A stretch of DNA of 64,000 nt from Pezicula radicicola (lineage: Eukaryota > Ascomycota > Leotiomycetes > Helotiales > Dermateaceae): the NCBI GenBank assembly GCA_003008705.1, contig PDUO01000015.1, forward strand, positions 935,290 to 999,289, read 5' to 3'. Both the position numbers and the translations under genes were made by a program. The notes below the pieces were generated by a model, which did no database searches, had not been told where the DNA came from, and was given only the letters and a program-made list of their open reading frames with translations. Positions 34,939 to 45,987 of this stretch are shown piece by piece; the stretch's first letter is position 1, and every line of letters begins with the position of its first letter.

Positions 34939-35921
34939 TAATGACGTTAGGAGAGGTTGCCAAGATGCGTCAACGGCACGGATACCAAGACTTTGACACT
35001 ACCGGACGTGAGAGAGTGCAGCCCTATGGGGGGGGGGAGGTGAGTGGTGCAGCTTGTAATAAAGAGTGACAATGGGAGGCAGAGGACAGACGACAGAAGC
35101 TTCCCAAGAGGAGGAGGTATCTTGGTTTTATCAGAATGGGCCATAGGATGATACCTAGGTTGGAGAGAGAGGAACGCAGGAAGGCGGGTTGATCGCTTGA
35201 CAAGAGCGTCGTAAGCAAACTACGGCACCTTCCCCCCAAATAACTGGGGCCGCCAGGGCCAAACTAGGATCACTGCCCACCGGTTTGATCTCAGGCCTCA
35301 CTCGACTGCCATTTTTATTGTTGTTATCATTTCCTCTCACCATGCAGTACACCTTTGACGCGAATAGCCGTACCTTTCTATTATAGACTACAGTGTTTCT
35401 CCAACTCGCCCTTTGTGCTCTTGTCATCATTCTTCCATCAATTTGATTTCTCGAGCGCTTACGGTATGCTACCTAATTATTATTCTGTACAATAAAAGAG
35501 TCGGGAGCCGGCCACATGTCGCCGGCGATTGCACCATTTAAAGGAAGATGCTGTGCAGAGTTTGCGCGGAGGACTTGCGCATAGTATGAGGCTCAGTGAA
35601 CTCCGCACTGGTCCCAGACTTAAAAGTGTGGAGACATGGGCATGACCGAGCAAGTCGCGTGTGTAGTGTGTACAGAAATAGCATTGATCTGTTCAGGGGG
35701 TTCGGTCCCATAAAGCTTGATACTTGAGTAAGTATTTCGCTCATCCCGAATCTCTAGATGGAATTGCTCGTGAAGAGCTCGCGCGACAGCCATTATCATC
35801 TCTTGCCATTTGCCTTAGATGATGTCCAAAGCCACCCATTTTATTTTGTACCCAAAGCAGACAGCAAAGCAAGCAAACGCCGGGCCATGCAACACCAAAT
35901 ACATCAGTCAAATCCACAGGA
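34939..35921. other. Intergenic region
   Basis: Upstream of the SGNH gene and downstream of the Utp5-like gene. The G9 run at about 35030-35038 is the only simple feature. No gene is seen. Confidence 0.5.
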
Positions 35922-37124
35922 TCATTTCTTCCCTCGGGAGAACAATCCGCTTATCCTCGACACCTTCTTTGGCGGCGCCGCTGAAACCTCTTCTTCGCTC
36001 TCGGATATCTCTCCGTCCTGGTCATCGTGGTCGACCTCATCCTCATCGCCGCTCTCTGCATCGGTCTCAACCGCTTCGTCATCAATGAGATTGTCCTCCT
36101 CACTATCATCATCTTCCTCCTCGGAGTCTGCAACCATCCCGTTTGTTAAAGGCATATCCTCCGAATCTTCACTTCCATCCGAGAAGTCTTCCAAACCGCC
36201 GTTGCCGGTAAGATGCTTTCCATTCGTTGTAGCCTCCTCCTCGCTTTCCTCGCCCTCTACATATATAACATCCTCATCCTCCTCTTCGTCCTCAAACCCG
36301 CCTTGTTGCCGTTGCATACTTCTACGTAGTTCCATCTGCGCATCCAACATATCTAGTTTTCCTTTCACTGCTAGCAAATTCTGTAATGCCTTGGATCTGT
36401 CGTCAATAACCCTGTTTAATTCGGCAATTCTCTTGACGAGATCTGGCTGCGTAGCTAAGAAGCCTCCATGCGTGACCAATGTCCACTGAACCCAAACCAT
36501 GAGACTTCCTGATCTCCCAGGTCGTCTATGCAATCGCTCTGCGAGCTTATGGAGTAGAACAGCCGCGAGACGTGAATCGAGGCGCTGAATAGTTGCGCGG
36601 ACAGTGTTGAGATCTGTTGTGTGCAAGCAGGACTCAAGCAGAGAGACATCGTTTGTTTTCAATGCTTGACTAAGGACCGTCCCTAGTGATGCACCCACCG
36701 GTGCCTGGATCTGTGAGCCGTGGGGGTATGCTGACAAGGCGCCGGAAGAGGGGTCTTCGAAGGCTACAGCGACATCAATCGGTTCGGAGGCATTTGCGCG
36801 GACAAGATCACCAAAGGATGGCTCAGCTGGTTCTTCTGTATCGTCGGGTACTGGTGCCTCCTCCGCATCTCCCATGGCCACATCCTCCTCTGCGCCACTG
36901 TCACTGTCCTCGCCATCGTCGGAATCTTCTTCAGCACTCTCTGAATCGCTGGAAATATCAACCACCTCTCCCTTCTTGAACCCATTTATATTTGCCTTGA
37001 CGGGGACTCCGCCCTCTGATACAACTGTCCTTGACTCGTTCAGTTGACCCTTCCCGAGAACCTTCGCACTGGGCTTGACCATTGGCTGGCCAAGCTTGGT
37101 TGAAATTTTCCGTTTGGTCGACAT
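35922..37124 (-). CDS. UTP5: Utp5/WDR43-like SSU processome subunit (Utp12 domain)
   Basis: A single exon of 400 aa. A helical Utp12 domain (PF04003) lies at about residues 148-255: GTVLSQALKTNDVSLLESCL, RLDSRLAAVLLHKLAERLHR, then VWVQWTLVTHGGFL and the LNRVIDDRSKALQNLLAVKGK helix. It is flanked by long acidic Ser/Asp/Glu tracts (about 55-100 and 275-385) and a basic C terminus. Utp5 in the t-UTP/UtpA complex supports rRNA transcription and early 18S processing in the nucleolus. The model lacks the WD40 propeller of yeast Utp5; I believe this shorter form is common in filamentous fungi. Another Utp12-domain subunit is the main alternative. It shares a divergent region with the BET bromodomain gene. 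The 243 aa Ser-rich frame on the opposite strand is an antisense shadow of the acidic tracts. Confidence 0.78.
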   Translation of the reverse strand: MSTKRKISTKLGQPMVKPSAKVLGKGQLNESRTVVSEGGVPVKANINGFKKGEVVDISSDSESAEEDSDDGEDSDSGAEEDVAMGDAEEAPVPDDTEEPAEPSFGDLVRANASEPIDVAVAFEDPSSGALSAYPHGSQIQAPVGASLGTVLSQALKTNDVSLLESCLHTTDLNTVRATIQRLDSRLAAVLLHKLAERLHRRPGRSGSLMVWVQWTLVTHGGFLATQPDLVKRIAELNRVIDDRSKALQNLLAVKGKLDMLDAQMELRRSMQRQQGGFEDEEEDEDVIYVEGEESEEEATTNGKHLTGNGGLEDFSDGSEDSEDMPLTNGMVADSEEEDDDSEEDNLIDDEAVETDAESGDEDEVDHDDQDGEISESEEEVSAAPPKKVSRISGLFSRGKK

Positions 37125-38306
37125 TGTGAATGTGAGGTGAAGGAGGAATTTCTATGGCAAGGGCATCTGCATGCAGCGTAAGTTGAAGGGCGTTGGAAAT
37201 AGGTGGGGAGATAGGTAGGTGAGGTAGTTGAGATGTCAAGGTCGTCGACCTCACAAAATTGTCAGGTAGGTATGGTATGGTATGGCAGAGCGCGAAAATA
37301 ATTTTGGTGTAAAAGAAAAGGCTAATGACGATTCGCTTCTCCTGGGCTATTCGGCCAGCCTTCAGGGGTCACTCAAAATCACACATCGGGGGCATTGTGG
37401 GCTTTAGTGGAAGAGACTAGCACTGCAAGACGAAGCCAGCGAACCAGTAAGATGCGCCGGTTCTGTGACTCAAGGACTTGCCCATGCTTGGAGGCTGGCC
37501 TACAGCCAATCAGCACGCGTGGCTGCAAAGTCAAACTGAGACAAAGCCAGGGTGGTCTGCCGGCTTTATGCTACTTATGGGATTAGCTAGCTCGGTGTCT
37601 CTGCTGGTCATATAAAGGACTCTCCCCGAATCAGCGCTTCTCTGAGTTACTGACTTGAAATTTACTATCGCCGAGCGCCGCATCGACCACCCACCCTTCC
37701 CTCTCCGACCACGATCGCAAGTCACGTTACCATTCTCCTGTACCTTTTTGATTTTATTTGGCAGAGACAAAAAGGCGCCTTTGAGCTATTTTATGATTTA
37801 ATTGTCGCGTTCAGATTCCTATCCGTCTTGGGGTGTTGTGTCGTGTCCATACCGTATTGGCCCCCCATATCCTTCAGTTGTGCCTGCCGTCTTTTGGTCG
37901 CTTTCGTTAGCAGCACCAAAGCTCACTCTTCGCCTCGACGCGACTTATCTCCACCACGCGTCTCTGGTATCAACAGCCTTCACAACACCATCCCGCAGCG
38001 ACGGTGTGGTCGTGGGCGATACGCGACGGAACCTTGGGGACTTGGGTAGTGGCCAGCGCATTTGTGTTGTCTGGGGAGATAAATAAGGCAAGGGCTGTTG
38101 ATCTCATCGCAATAAAGCTCGACCCCGCGCATCCGAACTCCTTCTCCAAGATCTACTGTTTGCCTCAATAAACACCGGATTTGGTGTCGCATAGACCAAG
38201 ACATCCCTCCAGTCGAAGAGCGCATCAGCAGGACTTGATTGACGAGCTCTCTGGCATTACAACACTGACGGACGTGGTTGTCGCTGAAGTGGAGGCCCGT
38301 TTGTTG
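37125..38306. promoter_or_regulatory. Divergent promoter region between UTP5-like and BDF1-like genes
   Basis: About 1.2 kb separates the two start codons. It contains pyrimidine-rich stretches on the BDF1 side (37860-38160), consistent with promoter and 5' UTR. No binding site can be assigned with confidence. Confidence 0.5.
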
Positions 38307-41300
38307 ATGGCCGTGATGACTTCAGAAACCTCAGAAGGGGTCGCATTCGAGCAAAAGACGCAGCCCGTTCCATCATCTGATAAGATGGCTTTGGATTTAG
38401 ACATCAACGGGTGAGTCTGCCTCGAGTCCCATTGTCGCGTTTTGTTTCTTTTTTTTCTTTTCCTTCTTCCTATTGTGTACACGTGTATTTATGAATCTAT
38501 TCTTGCAGAACTTCAAATCGACATGAGACCAATATTGACCTCTCGCCTACTGATCCGTCGCATTCACTGAACCAAAATCTTGCGACGCCGTCGTCACTTT
38601 CGCCTTCGGACGAATTGGTGCCTCGCGACGCAGAAATAAAAGCAACCTCACTCAACGCGGAAGCTTTTTCTTCAAACAACATACTCGCGACATCTGCTTT
38701 AGATCCTGTCACCGCCCACAACATTGTTGTTGAAGCGCAAATCACCCAAGATTCTTCTGGACTTACCGGAGAAGGTGAATCAAGCTTTTTGGATTCACAA
38801 GATACTAGCGCGCCCACGGCGCAGACGCCCCTTTCAACTTCCCCCTCTGCGCAAGCTCTGCAGACAACATCCGATCTGCTTGCCTCTGTCGAGTCAGCAG
38901 TTGAGGCCGCCGTTGAAGATCATACAGGCGCCTCAACAATACCACCAGTCATTGACGCGCCGGAGTCCGATCTAAGAGATACTAGCATACCACCGGACGC
39001 GCTTCAAACAGAAGAGCCCATTCTTGATACCGACCTCCCATTACGTCCAGTAGACGAATTACTCGACGCGCAAGATAATTCTGCGCCCCTTGAGACAAGC
39101 GCCACCGCCGAGAATACAAACCATACACACAACATGTCTTCACCAGCCGCTGATATTGCACATCATTTCCCTGACGAATCTTTCGAAATGGCCAATTCCG
39201 CACCAACACAAAGCAACAACATAGAGGGTCTTAATGACACCGAAATGACCGATGTTCCACCACCTTCTACTGATCGCAAAATTTCACGCGGACGCGAGGA
39301 CGATGAGGAGGAGGAACGTTCTGCCAAGCGCACTAAGACAGAGGATATTGAGATGGAGGGTATGGAGGGTACACCACGGCCAGAAGCTGCGGTCCAGAAT
39401 GGTGATGCTCCTAGTCCCAAGGCTGAAGACACTCCCATGACCCAACACCAGATCCGAGAGATTAGCAAGATTCTAAAGAGCGCTGTCCGAACTCAAGCTG
39501 GCAAGAACTTTCGCGCTCCGGCTGTTGAATTATGGCCTGGCTTTGCCGAACCATACCTGGCAAAGGTTCCCCATCCCATCGATCTTGGTACCATTGACAA
39601 GAAGATAAAGGAGAATGTCTACTCGAGCTATGAGGACTTTACCGCAGATGTCACTCTTCTCGCTGATAACGCTGTGCTCTTCAATGGCCCAGACCATGTC
39701 ATCACCAAGGCTGCACAAAGTGTGCGTGACAGTATCTTGGATAAGACGCGCAGCGTCCCTCGAGAGGTTGCTCAGCCTCCAAAGCCACAAAAGAAGGGTG
39801 TAGCAAAGCGATCAACTCCTTCTGTGGAGTCAGCATCCAAAAGTTCGTCTACCGCGCGCAGAGGTTCTGCGACGAGACCATCAGGGGCCGCTGTGAAGAA
39901 CGAGACATTTGCGCTGAATCCAGCAACTGGACTGCCACCTCCACGTCGAAACTCAAATATGGCAGACGATGGCGGCCGACCTAAGCGAGAGATCCACCCA
40001 CCAAAGAACAAGGACTTGCCATACTCAGTCGGTCGCCCTAAAGGCAGAAAGAATGCTACTGAGCTAAAATTCTGCGACCTCGTCCTGACCGAGTTGAAGA
40101 AGAACAAGTATTCCCAATTCAATTTCGCCTTCCTAGAACCCGTTGACCCGGTCGCTATGAACATACCAGATTACTTCAAGCTCATTAAGCACCCAATGGA
40201 TCTCCAAACCATAACTAACAAACTTGCCGATGGCCATTACATCAAGGCAAAGGACTTTGAGGCCGATGTAAGATTGATGCTTTCTAATTGCTTCAAGTTT
40301 AACCCTTCGCCCCACCCCGTTCATCAGATGGGAAAGGATATGGAAAATCTTTTCAACCAACAGTGGCAGAGAAAGTCTCAATACATTTCTGACCATACAC
40401 CAGCGGCTCTTAGTCCTTCCAGTACAGTGGACTCAGAGGATGAGAGTGATGAGGATGCCGCACCAGAACCTGCTGCTGCTAGAGGACCCTCGGCTTTTGC
40501 ACAACGCCTGATCGTTGAACAGTCTAAACTCATTGAACTCATGTCTAGCCAGGCCAGCGGGGATGAGATTTCAATGCAACAAGATATCGTTGCCATGGTT
40601 CAGAGCAAGGTTGACACAGAGAACCAACAAGCTGCTGCTCCAAAGAAAACTAACAAGAAAGCCAAGAGTGCAACATCATCAAAACCTGCAAAGAAGAACA
40701 GCATTCCCGCCAAGAAGTCTAGTACGTCTACTGGCAGTAAGAAGTCAGGAGGCCGTCCCAGATACATAGGTGCCACTGAGCGGGAAGTTGTTTCGGCTGG
40801 TGTTGGTCTATTGCCAGATGAGACGTCAGCGAGAGTCATGGATTTGATCAAAGGAGACATACCTGACGTTAAAGTAAGTATCCAGTATTGTCGATTTATT
40901 AGAATGAAACACTAATGCCAAAGCAGACGGACGGTGATGGATCCCTGGAGCTCGAGATCGATGCCCTTAGTGATGCTACTCTTTGGGAGCTTTACGACAT
41001 GGTCGTTAAGCATCTTCCAGAAGTTGCAAACACAATCAGAAAGCAGAAGGATGAACAACGAGTCAAATCTCGCACATCATCTCAGCCAAAGCCTAAGAAG
41101 AAGAACAAGCCAATGAGCAAGGGTGAACAGGAGCGCAAGATTCAACATCTCAAGAATTCTATTCAGACCTTTGAAAGACATGGTTCAGGATCACAGGAAC
41201 CTGTCATGCCAAGTTAGTCATTACCATACCCCCTGTAGAAACACTTCTGTAGGCCTGCTAACACTCTAAACCTTTGTAGCTGTCGAGCAACAAGATGAGA

Positions 41301-41338
41301 GCTCTGGCGATGAAAGTTCTGATTCTGAGGAGGAATGA
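38307..41338 (+). CDS. BDF1: BET-family double-bromodomain protein (Bdf1-like)
   Basis: Four exons: 38307-38410, 38509-40873, 40927-41212, 41280-41338, giving 937 aa. Bromodomain 1 lies at about residues 345-445 (VELWPGFAEPYLAKVPHPID, acetyl-lysine-binding Asn in VLFNGPDH). Bromodomain 2 is at about 554-660 (FAFLEPVDPVAMNIPDYFKL, Asn in CFKFNPSPHPV). An NET domain follows at about 800-870 (LELEIDALSDATLWELYDMV), and the protein ends in an acidic SSDSEEE. The first 340 residues are low-complexity and carry an acidic/basic patch (REDDEEEERSAKRTKTEDIE) that may be a nuclear signal. Bdf1 binds acetylated histone H4, associates with TFIID and SWR1 and limits heterochromatin spread. The start is uncertain: 38307, 38385 and a Met at 38181 are all in frame. 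Confidence 0.93.
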
Positions 41339-42034
41339 TCTTGCACACATAGTTACCTACACCCCATTTAGCTTCTACCTCCATCTTTCGCGCCTATGTA
41401 CGAAACACCCTTCACGCCTAAAAAACTCGCCTGTAGATTACACTTATGTTTCCACGTCATTTTCCATTATGACCTCCTTTTTTTTAGTTCTGGTGGCTAC
41501 CTTCAACCTCTCCCGGTCAGGAAGACAAAAGCATGGATTTCAAACAAACTTTTTTGCGATCACGAAATAAGATGAAATCAGATGAGTTGAGAGACAAGGA
41601 GGGATCGGGAGGAGAGTTGAATGATGGTGCCCTTCTCGTTCCCATCATAATGAAGAGAACCGGAGGAATGAGTTCTGTAAGAGTATATTAAGCAGACAGT
41701 AGGAGCCTTCACCAGCCCAAGCAGCGAGTGGTGGATTATTGCAGATACTGCACACCAGTTCTCCGGGGTACTGGAGTACTAGCATGACAGACCCAGAATA
41801 AATTCAGAATACCCCATTTCTGAAGCCGCTTTTGTGAGCTGTCCTTGCCGCAAGCGTAGGTAGTTTAGGGTTGGTGTCGAGGCTTGTCAACCCTAAATTC
41901 CCTCGGGTCCCAAAGTTGACTTGAGCGTCTGAAAACGGTTCTTCGCTTCTTCGCGACTGATGTCTAGCCTCAAAAAGACCACCTTGGGAAGTAGTGCTTA
42001 GTGCTAAATGAATAGCCCAATATCAATGTGATAC
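41339..42034. other. Convergent intergenic region
   Basis: 3' flanks of the BET gene and the rhodanese gene. No repeats or genes seen. Confidence 0.5.
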
Positions 42035-43439
42035 TCATTCAATCAACTTGATGTGAATATCCATTGCAGAGCCTTTCTTTCTCTTCTCCTTTTTCCACCC
42101 CTGTGCCTTAACAATCTTCTCTTTCTTGCCCCATAGCACATTTTCCCTCTGCCTTTCACACGCACACATTCTCCTTCCCTGATCATTTCCATCCGTATCT
42201 TGATCCATCAATGCACAGTCATCACAACAGCTCACGCCTCGACCGTCCTCACACTCCTCACAAACAACCAGCACAAGATGACACCCTCTTCCCCTACACT
42301 TCCCCATCCTATCCTCTCGCTTTCCACACCCATGGCACTCAGCCACTTTCTTAACATCCTCCCCTTCCTCTTCAACAAGCCCCATACTCCCCCTAGCATC
42401 AAACACATAATTCTTCCCCTTAAACAAACTCTCCGATGCCTTCTTCCGACCAGCCGCTATCTCAGCGTCCATCCAGCTGAGGTAAGCAGCAATACCACCT
42501 TCTAGAGTATAAATCTTGGGCTTGGTGGATGGTGATGTCATGGATTTTGATGTGGGTGATGAGGATGATAGTTGATCGTAGAGGAATCGGACGCCTTTTT
42601 CGCACCGGATTCCGCCTGTGCAGTAGCTCATTATTTCTCTTCCTCCTTGACTATCTTCATTTCCTTCATTTCCTGAACCAGAACCTGAGCTTGATAGGTC
42701 TGCTAGGTGACTCTTTACATACTGCGGAAACTGCGAGAACCTCCTGATTGGTGGCCTTAAAGCTGCTTCACTTGTCCGTGGATCAACAAAATAGCCAATT
42801 CGTGACTCGTAGTGGTTCCTAACGTCCAGGAGTAGCATCTCGGGTGATTCATGACACTTAGCGTGGAAAGCGGGTGGAGGGAGTGGTGTTATGGTTGTCC
42901 AGGATGAAGGAATGTAATCCGTTACGCCCATGGGAGTTATTTCTGAACTGGTTTTTATGGATAGGGTTGGGAAGACGCAGGAACAACCTGGCGTGGGTTT
43001 GAAGAACGCATCTTTTTGTTCTGCTGTGGTAAGTGGGAGGTCACTGAAGGTCCAGTGGTTAACAAGAGTGTTGATGTAGTCCGTTATGTTTGGCGTCGTT
43101 CCACCCACTGTTATCTGTGGGTTTGTTTTAGCTTTTCGTTTCGTGTGTGGGGAGAAAGGAGGTGAAAATGTTTGGGGGGAAATTCACATTAAATCCTTCT
43201 TTTGCTATCCTGATCTTTCCTTTAAGGTGATATTTTTGCGTTACAGAGCGATGCCACGATTCTAGAGTCTGCAGGTCTTCGGTTTGAGACAGGTACTTGG
43301 TGGGTAGGATGGGGGTGTTGCCATAATAGCGGTAGAAGAGGAGAACTAGTCCTCCTGTTGGTGTTTCCGAAGCTGGACATGTACATGTGTATGTGAGTGG
43401 GTCGGAAATTCCGGTTTGGATGGAATTGTTGTCTTTCAT
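42035..43439 (-). CDS. TrhO/UPF0176-type rhodanese (tRNA U34 hydroxylase-like)
   Basis: Two exons, 43439-43188 and 43114-42035, give 443 aa. The N-terminal domain has LLFYRYYGN and GKIRIAKEGFNITVGGT, the latter created by the splice. The rhodanese domain has MLLLDVRNHYESRIG and the active-site loop SYCTGGIRCEKG with the catalytic Cys near 249. A C-terminal Cys-rich part (CHGCGKR, CRGRGC, CEEC, CCDDC) resembles the zinc-binding tail of bacterial TrhO. In bacteria TrhO makes 5-hydroxyuridine at tRNA position 34 using prephenate-derived chemistry and oxygen; eukaryotic homologues (TSTD2-like) are little studied. A Ser/Gly-rich insertion lies at about residues 224-245, just before the active-site loop. 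The + strand changes from A/C- to G/T-rich near 42510, in the middle of exon 2. Confidence 0.88.
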
Positions 43440-44021
43440 TTTGGAAGTAGACAGGGCGGAATGGGTTATTGGAGAACGAGAGAAAGGTATCAGGTTTGGA
43501 CGTCACGAGGTGATTATGTAAGCGTGGTTTCTTCCCAGTCCAAGACATCAGGTAACTTTGATAACTTTGACAGCCATGTAGTTCATCAATTTAATGTATA
43601 CTTTGCTTTAACAGAGCATAGCCTCAATTTAATTACCTGAGGATTATGTTGATTTATTTACGGGTGGTTCCAAAGTTCAGAAAACGTGTAACATGATACC
43701 GTCCGAATTAGTTATAAGAAATCAATTTACCTAAATCAAGTGAATGACCCAAATCAAGTGGGTTGCTCAAATCCAGCTCTTACGTCTGAACAGATAACTA
43801 TTCAAAATGATGTCTTATAAACCAAGTCTTATGGTACTTTTGTTAAATAGTCAAGTTAAGTGAATTACTTAGGTTACTTAAGTTGGTTACGTAAAGACAG
43901 TAAAGCACTATCACAAAATAAACAGTGGCTTACAGCGGTTAGAAGTTGTAAGAACATAGCATTATACTTGAAGAATAAAGCTTACAAAACAATCAATGCA
44001 CTATGTCCAAAAATTATAACC
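43440..44021. other. Intergenic region with two dispersed-repeat copies
   Basis: Between two minus-strand genes. Repeat copies lie at about 43722-43785 and 43855-43895. No gene seen. Confidence 0.55.
43722..43785. repeat. Dispersed repeat, two adjacent AAATCAAGTG units
   Basis: TAAATCAAGTGAATGACC is followed directly by CAAATCAAGTGGGTTGCTC, the clearest copy of the unit in the window and itself a tandem pair. A weaker copy (AAGTTAAGTGAATTACTTAG) begins at 43855. Confidence 0.65.
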
Positions 44022-45987
44022 CTATTCCCCCTCACCTTCTCCTTCCCCAACACTAGCCTCCTCAAACCCCTCCCCAAAACCTTCCACTTCCACTTCCTCC
44101 TCATCTCCCTCATTTTCCGACAACCCAGGCTTCTGTCCATAAACCACATACAAGTCTGAGAAAAGCCGCAATCTCCGATCCTTAAACTCGTTCCGGACTC
44201 CAGCAGATAGGACTGCGTATTCCTGTGGTGTCCAACCTAGAACACGTGTGAAATGTGCTTGACCGTAGGAGGAGGATGCGTCAAGCATGTTTTGTTGTTG
44301 GTATAGACCGATTTCGCGTTGTGTGTGGGTCGTGGGCCAGGGTGTTGATGGAACCTAGGTTGGGGATGTTAGTATTGATTTGGTAGTAAGAATTGTGAAT
44401 TGTGATATATGCTTGAGCTCTTTTCTCAGCAACTGTGCTGGGAAAGTTTGTGACGCTGAGGTCTCTCATCAGAAGGAAACAGCTCAACAGACAGATCGTC
44501 GCTTAAACTTTACGCAACCCTTCATTGTTTGCCTTCACTCAGTGACTGAGTAAGATGGGGAATACCTGTATATACAAACCGCCCATCTCCACAGCACAAA
44601 AAGAAGTACAAGTCAGGAAAATAGAGCAAGAGAAAAAACCAACCTTGAAAACAGCCTCCCTAACCCCAACGAACCCAGCATCCGCCAACCACCTCTGCAA
44701 ATTAGCAGCAACATCAAACCTCCTTCCAATGATATCACCAGCCCTATTCAACTGTTCCTGCCACAACCTGATCATCTCCGCACCTTGCATGCTCCCATCC
44801 TCAGAATGCATCCAAACCTCAAACTCAGTGACTTCTAGAAATCCCCCTGGTTCGAGGTGATCGTAGGCTTGGCAGAGGAGGGAACGCCAATCTTTTATTG
44901 CTCCTGAGAGAGAGCGGAAGTGGATGAATGTGAAGGGTTTGTGGCGCCAGCGGTCTTCTATGTCGTCGATTTCGAATTCGAGGTTTGGGGGTATCCTGAT
45001 TGTGTAGTCTGGTGTGAGTTTTGGGACAATGGAATGTATGAGATTGTGGATAGAGTGCTGTGGACGTACCATCCTGGCTGGATTGGTGAGAGGTCTGATC
45101 CTATCACATGGGCGCCGGGAAATTGACTGAGAAGATGTTACCAATTGGCACTGAACGTTGCAAGATGGAAGACGATTTACTCGGCAAAGTCAATGGCCCA
45201 AATTCCTGTTCCAGTACCAGCGTCTAATACTCTCTTTGGATTCTCAATTGGTGCTAGGAACAACCTGCCACCTAGAGCTAAGCAGAATACGTGGTGGTGG
45301 AGGTCGAGTCGGTCTTGCTCGGCATCATCGTTTGGCTACATGGCTTCTTTTAGTCAATGCTTCATAAACACTGCATTTATAGTTGTCTTACTAATAGGTA
45401 GCTGCCATCGCGGTACGCATGATACCGTCTCCCATTCTGCGAGTATCATCAGAACACTTCTTCGGGTTTCAAAGAGGGAAAGCGGAAGGGTACTTCTTCT
45501 CTATGAGCCAGATAGCCAACGAGTTAGCAACCTCTAATGTCATTTGCCCAGGAAGAAGATACAAGATTGTCAGTACCGGTACTTAGTGATACCACTGGCG
45601 AGTGAAGTAAGCTCACTCCTTTCTCTGCATGAGAAATCGAAAATTAGCAAAGATCCTGCTAAATACATTTTACAACGTATAAATTGACATACGCAGTATC
45701 ATCACCAAAAGCTGAATCGTTCTCTGCAGTATCTTGCTCTGGTTCCTTCAACAACAAAATCTCTTCAGCTCTCTTAATTCCATCTTCGTCTAAGAACTCA
45801 TCCCGTTTTTATCCTCATCTACCTCCTGTACATAGTAAAGAAGATTCTTTCTTACCGTTTGGTTATTGGTTGTGTTGTTGATTTGAGGCGGCGGGTTCAG
45901 CGCGTTGCTAGCATCTGCTCCACTACCACCAGAAATCAGAGCGGGTGCAGATGGAGCATTGGTTGTGGTAGCGGTCTCATCAGACAT
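44022..45987 (-). CDS. LaeA-like SAM-dependent methyltransferase (UMTA family)
   Basis: Nine exons: 45987-45856, 45796-45693, 45624-45577, 45500-45494, 45436-45392, 45335-45181, 45126-45070, 44995-44644, 44354-44022, giving 410 aa with all phases consistent. Family landmarks in order: SELTSLASGITKYR, ENGRRYHAYRDGSYLLPND, EQDRLDLHHHVF, the SAM loop VLDAGTGTGIWAIDFAD, GSDLSPIQPGWIPPNLEFEI, then WRHKPFTFIHFRSL, and YDHLEPGGFLEVTEFE. The 7-nt exon 4 (AGAAGAA) is needed to give YREENGRRYH; without it the flanking exons are out of frame. LaeA itself is a nuclear regulator of secondary metabolism, but the wider family is large and this member's target is unknown. Intron 1 uses a GAG acceptor and is the weakest join. 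The last intron is 289 nt. Two A/C-to-G/T composition switches fall in the gene (about 44160 and 44845). Confidence 0.82.

Noticed and set aside
35758..36489. 243 aa Ser-rich frame on the plus strand
   Set aside because: It is the antisense of the acidic Asp/Glu/Ser tracts of the Utp5-like gene, which has a clear domain on the minus strand.
45145..45537. 130 aa plus-strand frame
   Set aside because: It overlaps the spliced LaeA-like exons on the minus strand and has no family features.
45430..45580. Possible one-base frameshift making the LaeA-like gene a pseudogene
   Set aside because: A 7-nt microexon with canonical borders restores frame and the conserved motif, which is a better explanation.
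45790..45860. Frameshift at the AAAAACGGG run in the 5' part of the LaeA-like gene
   Set aside because: A 59 nt intron with a GAG acceptor gives a consistent frame, although I keep it as the weakest join.
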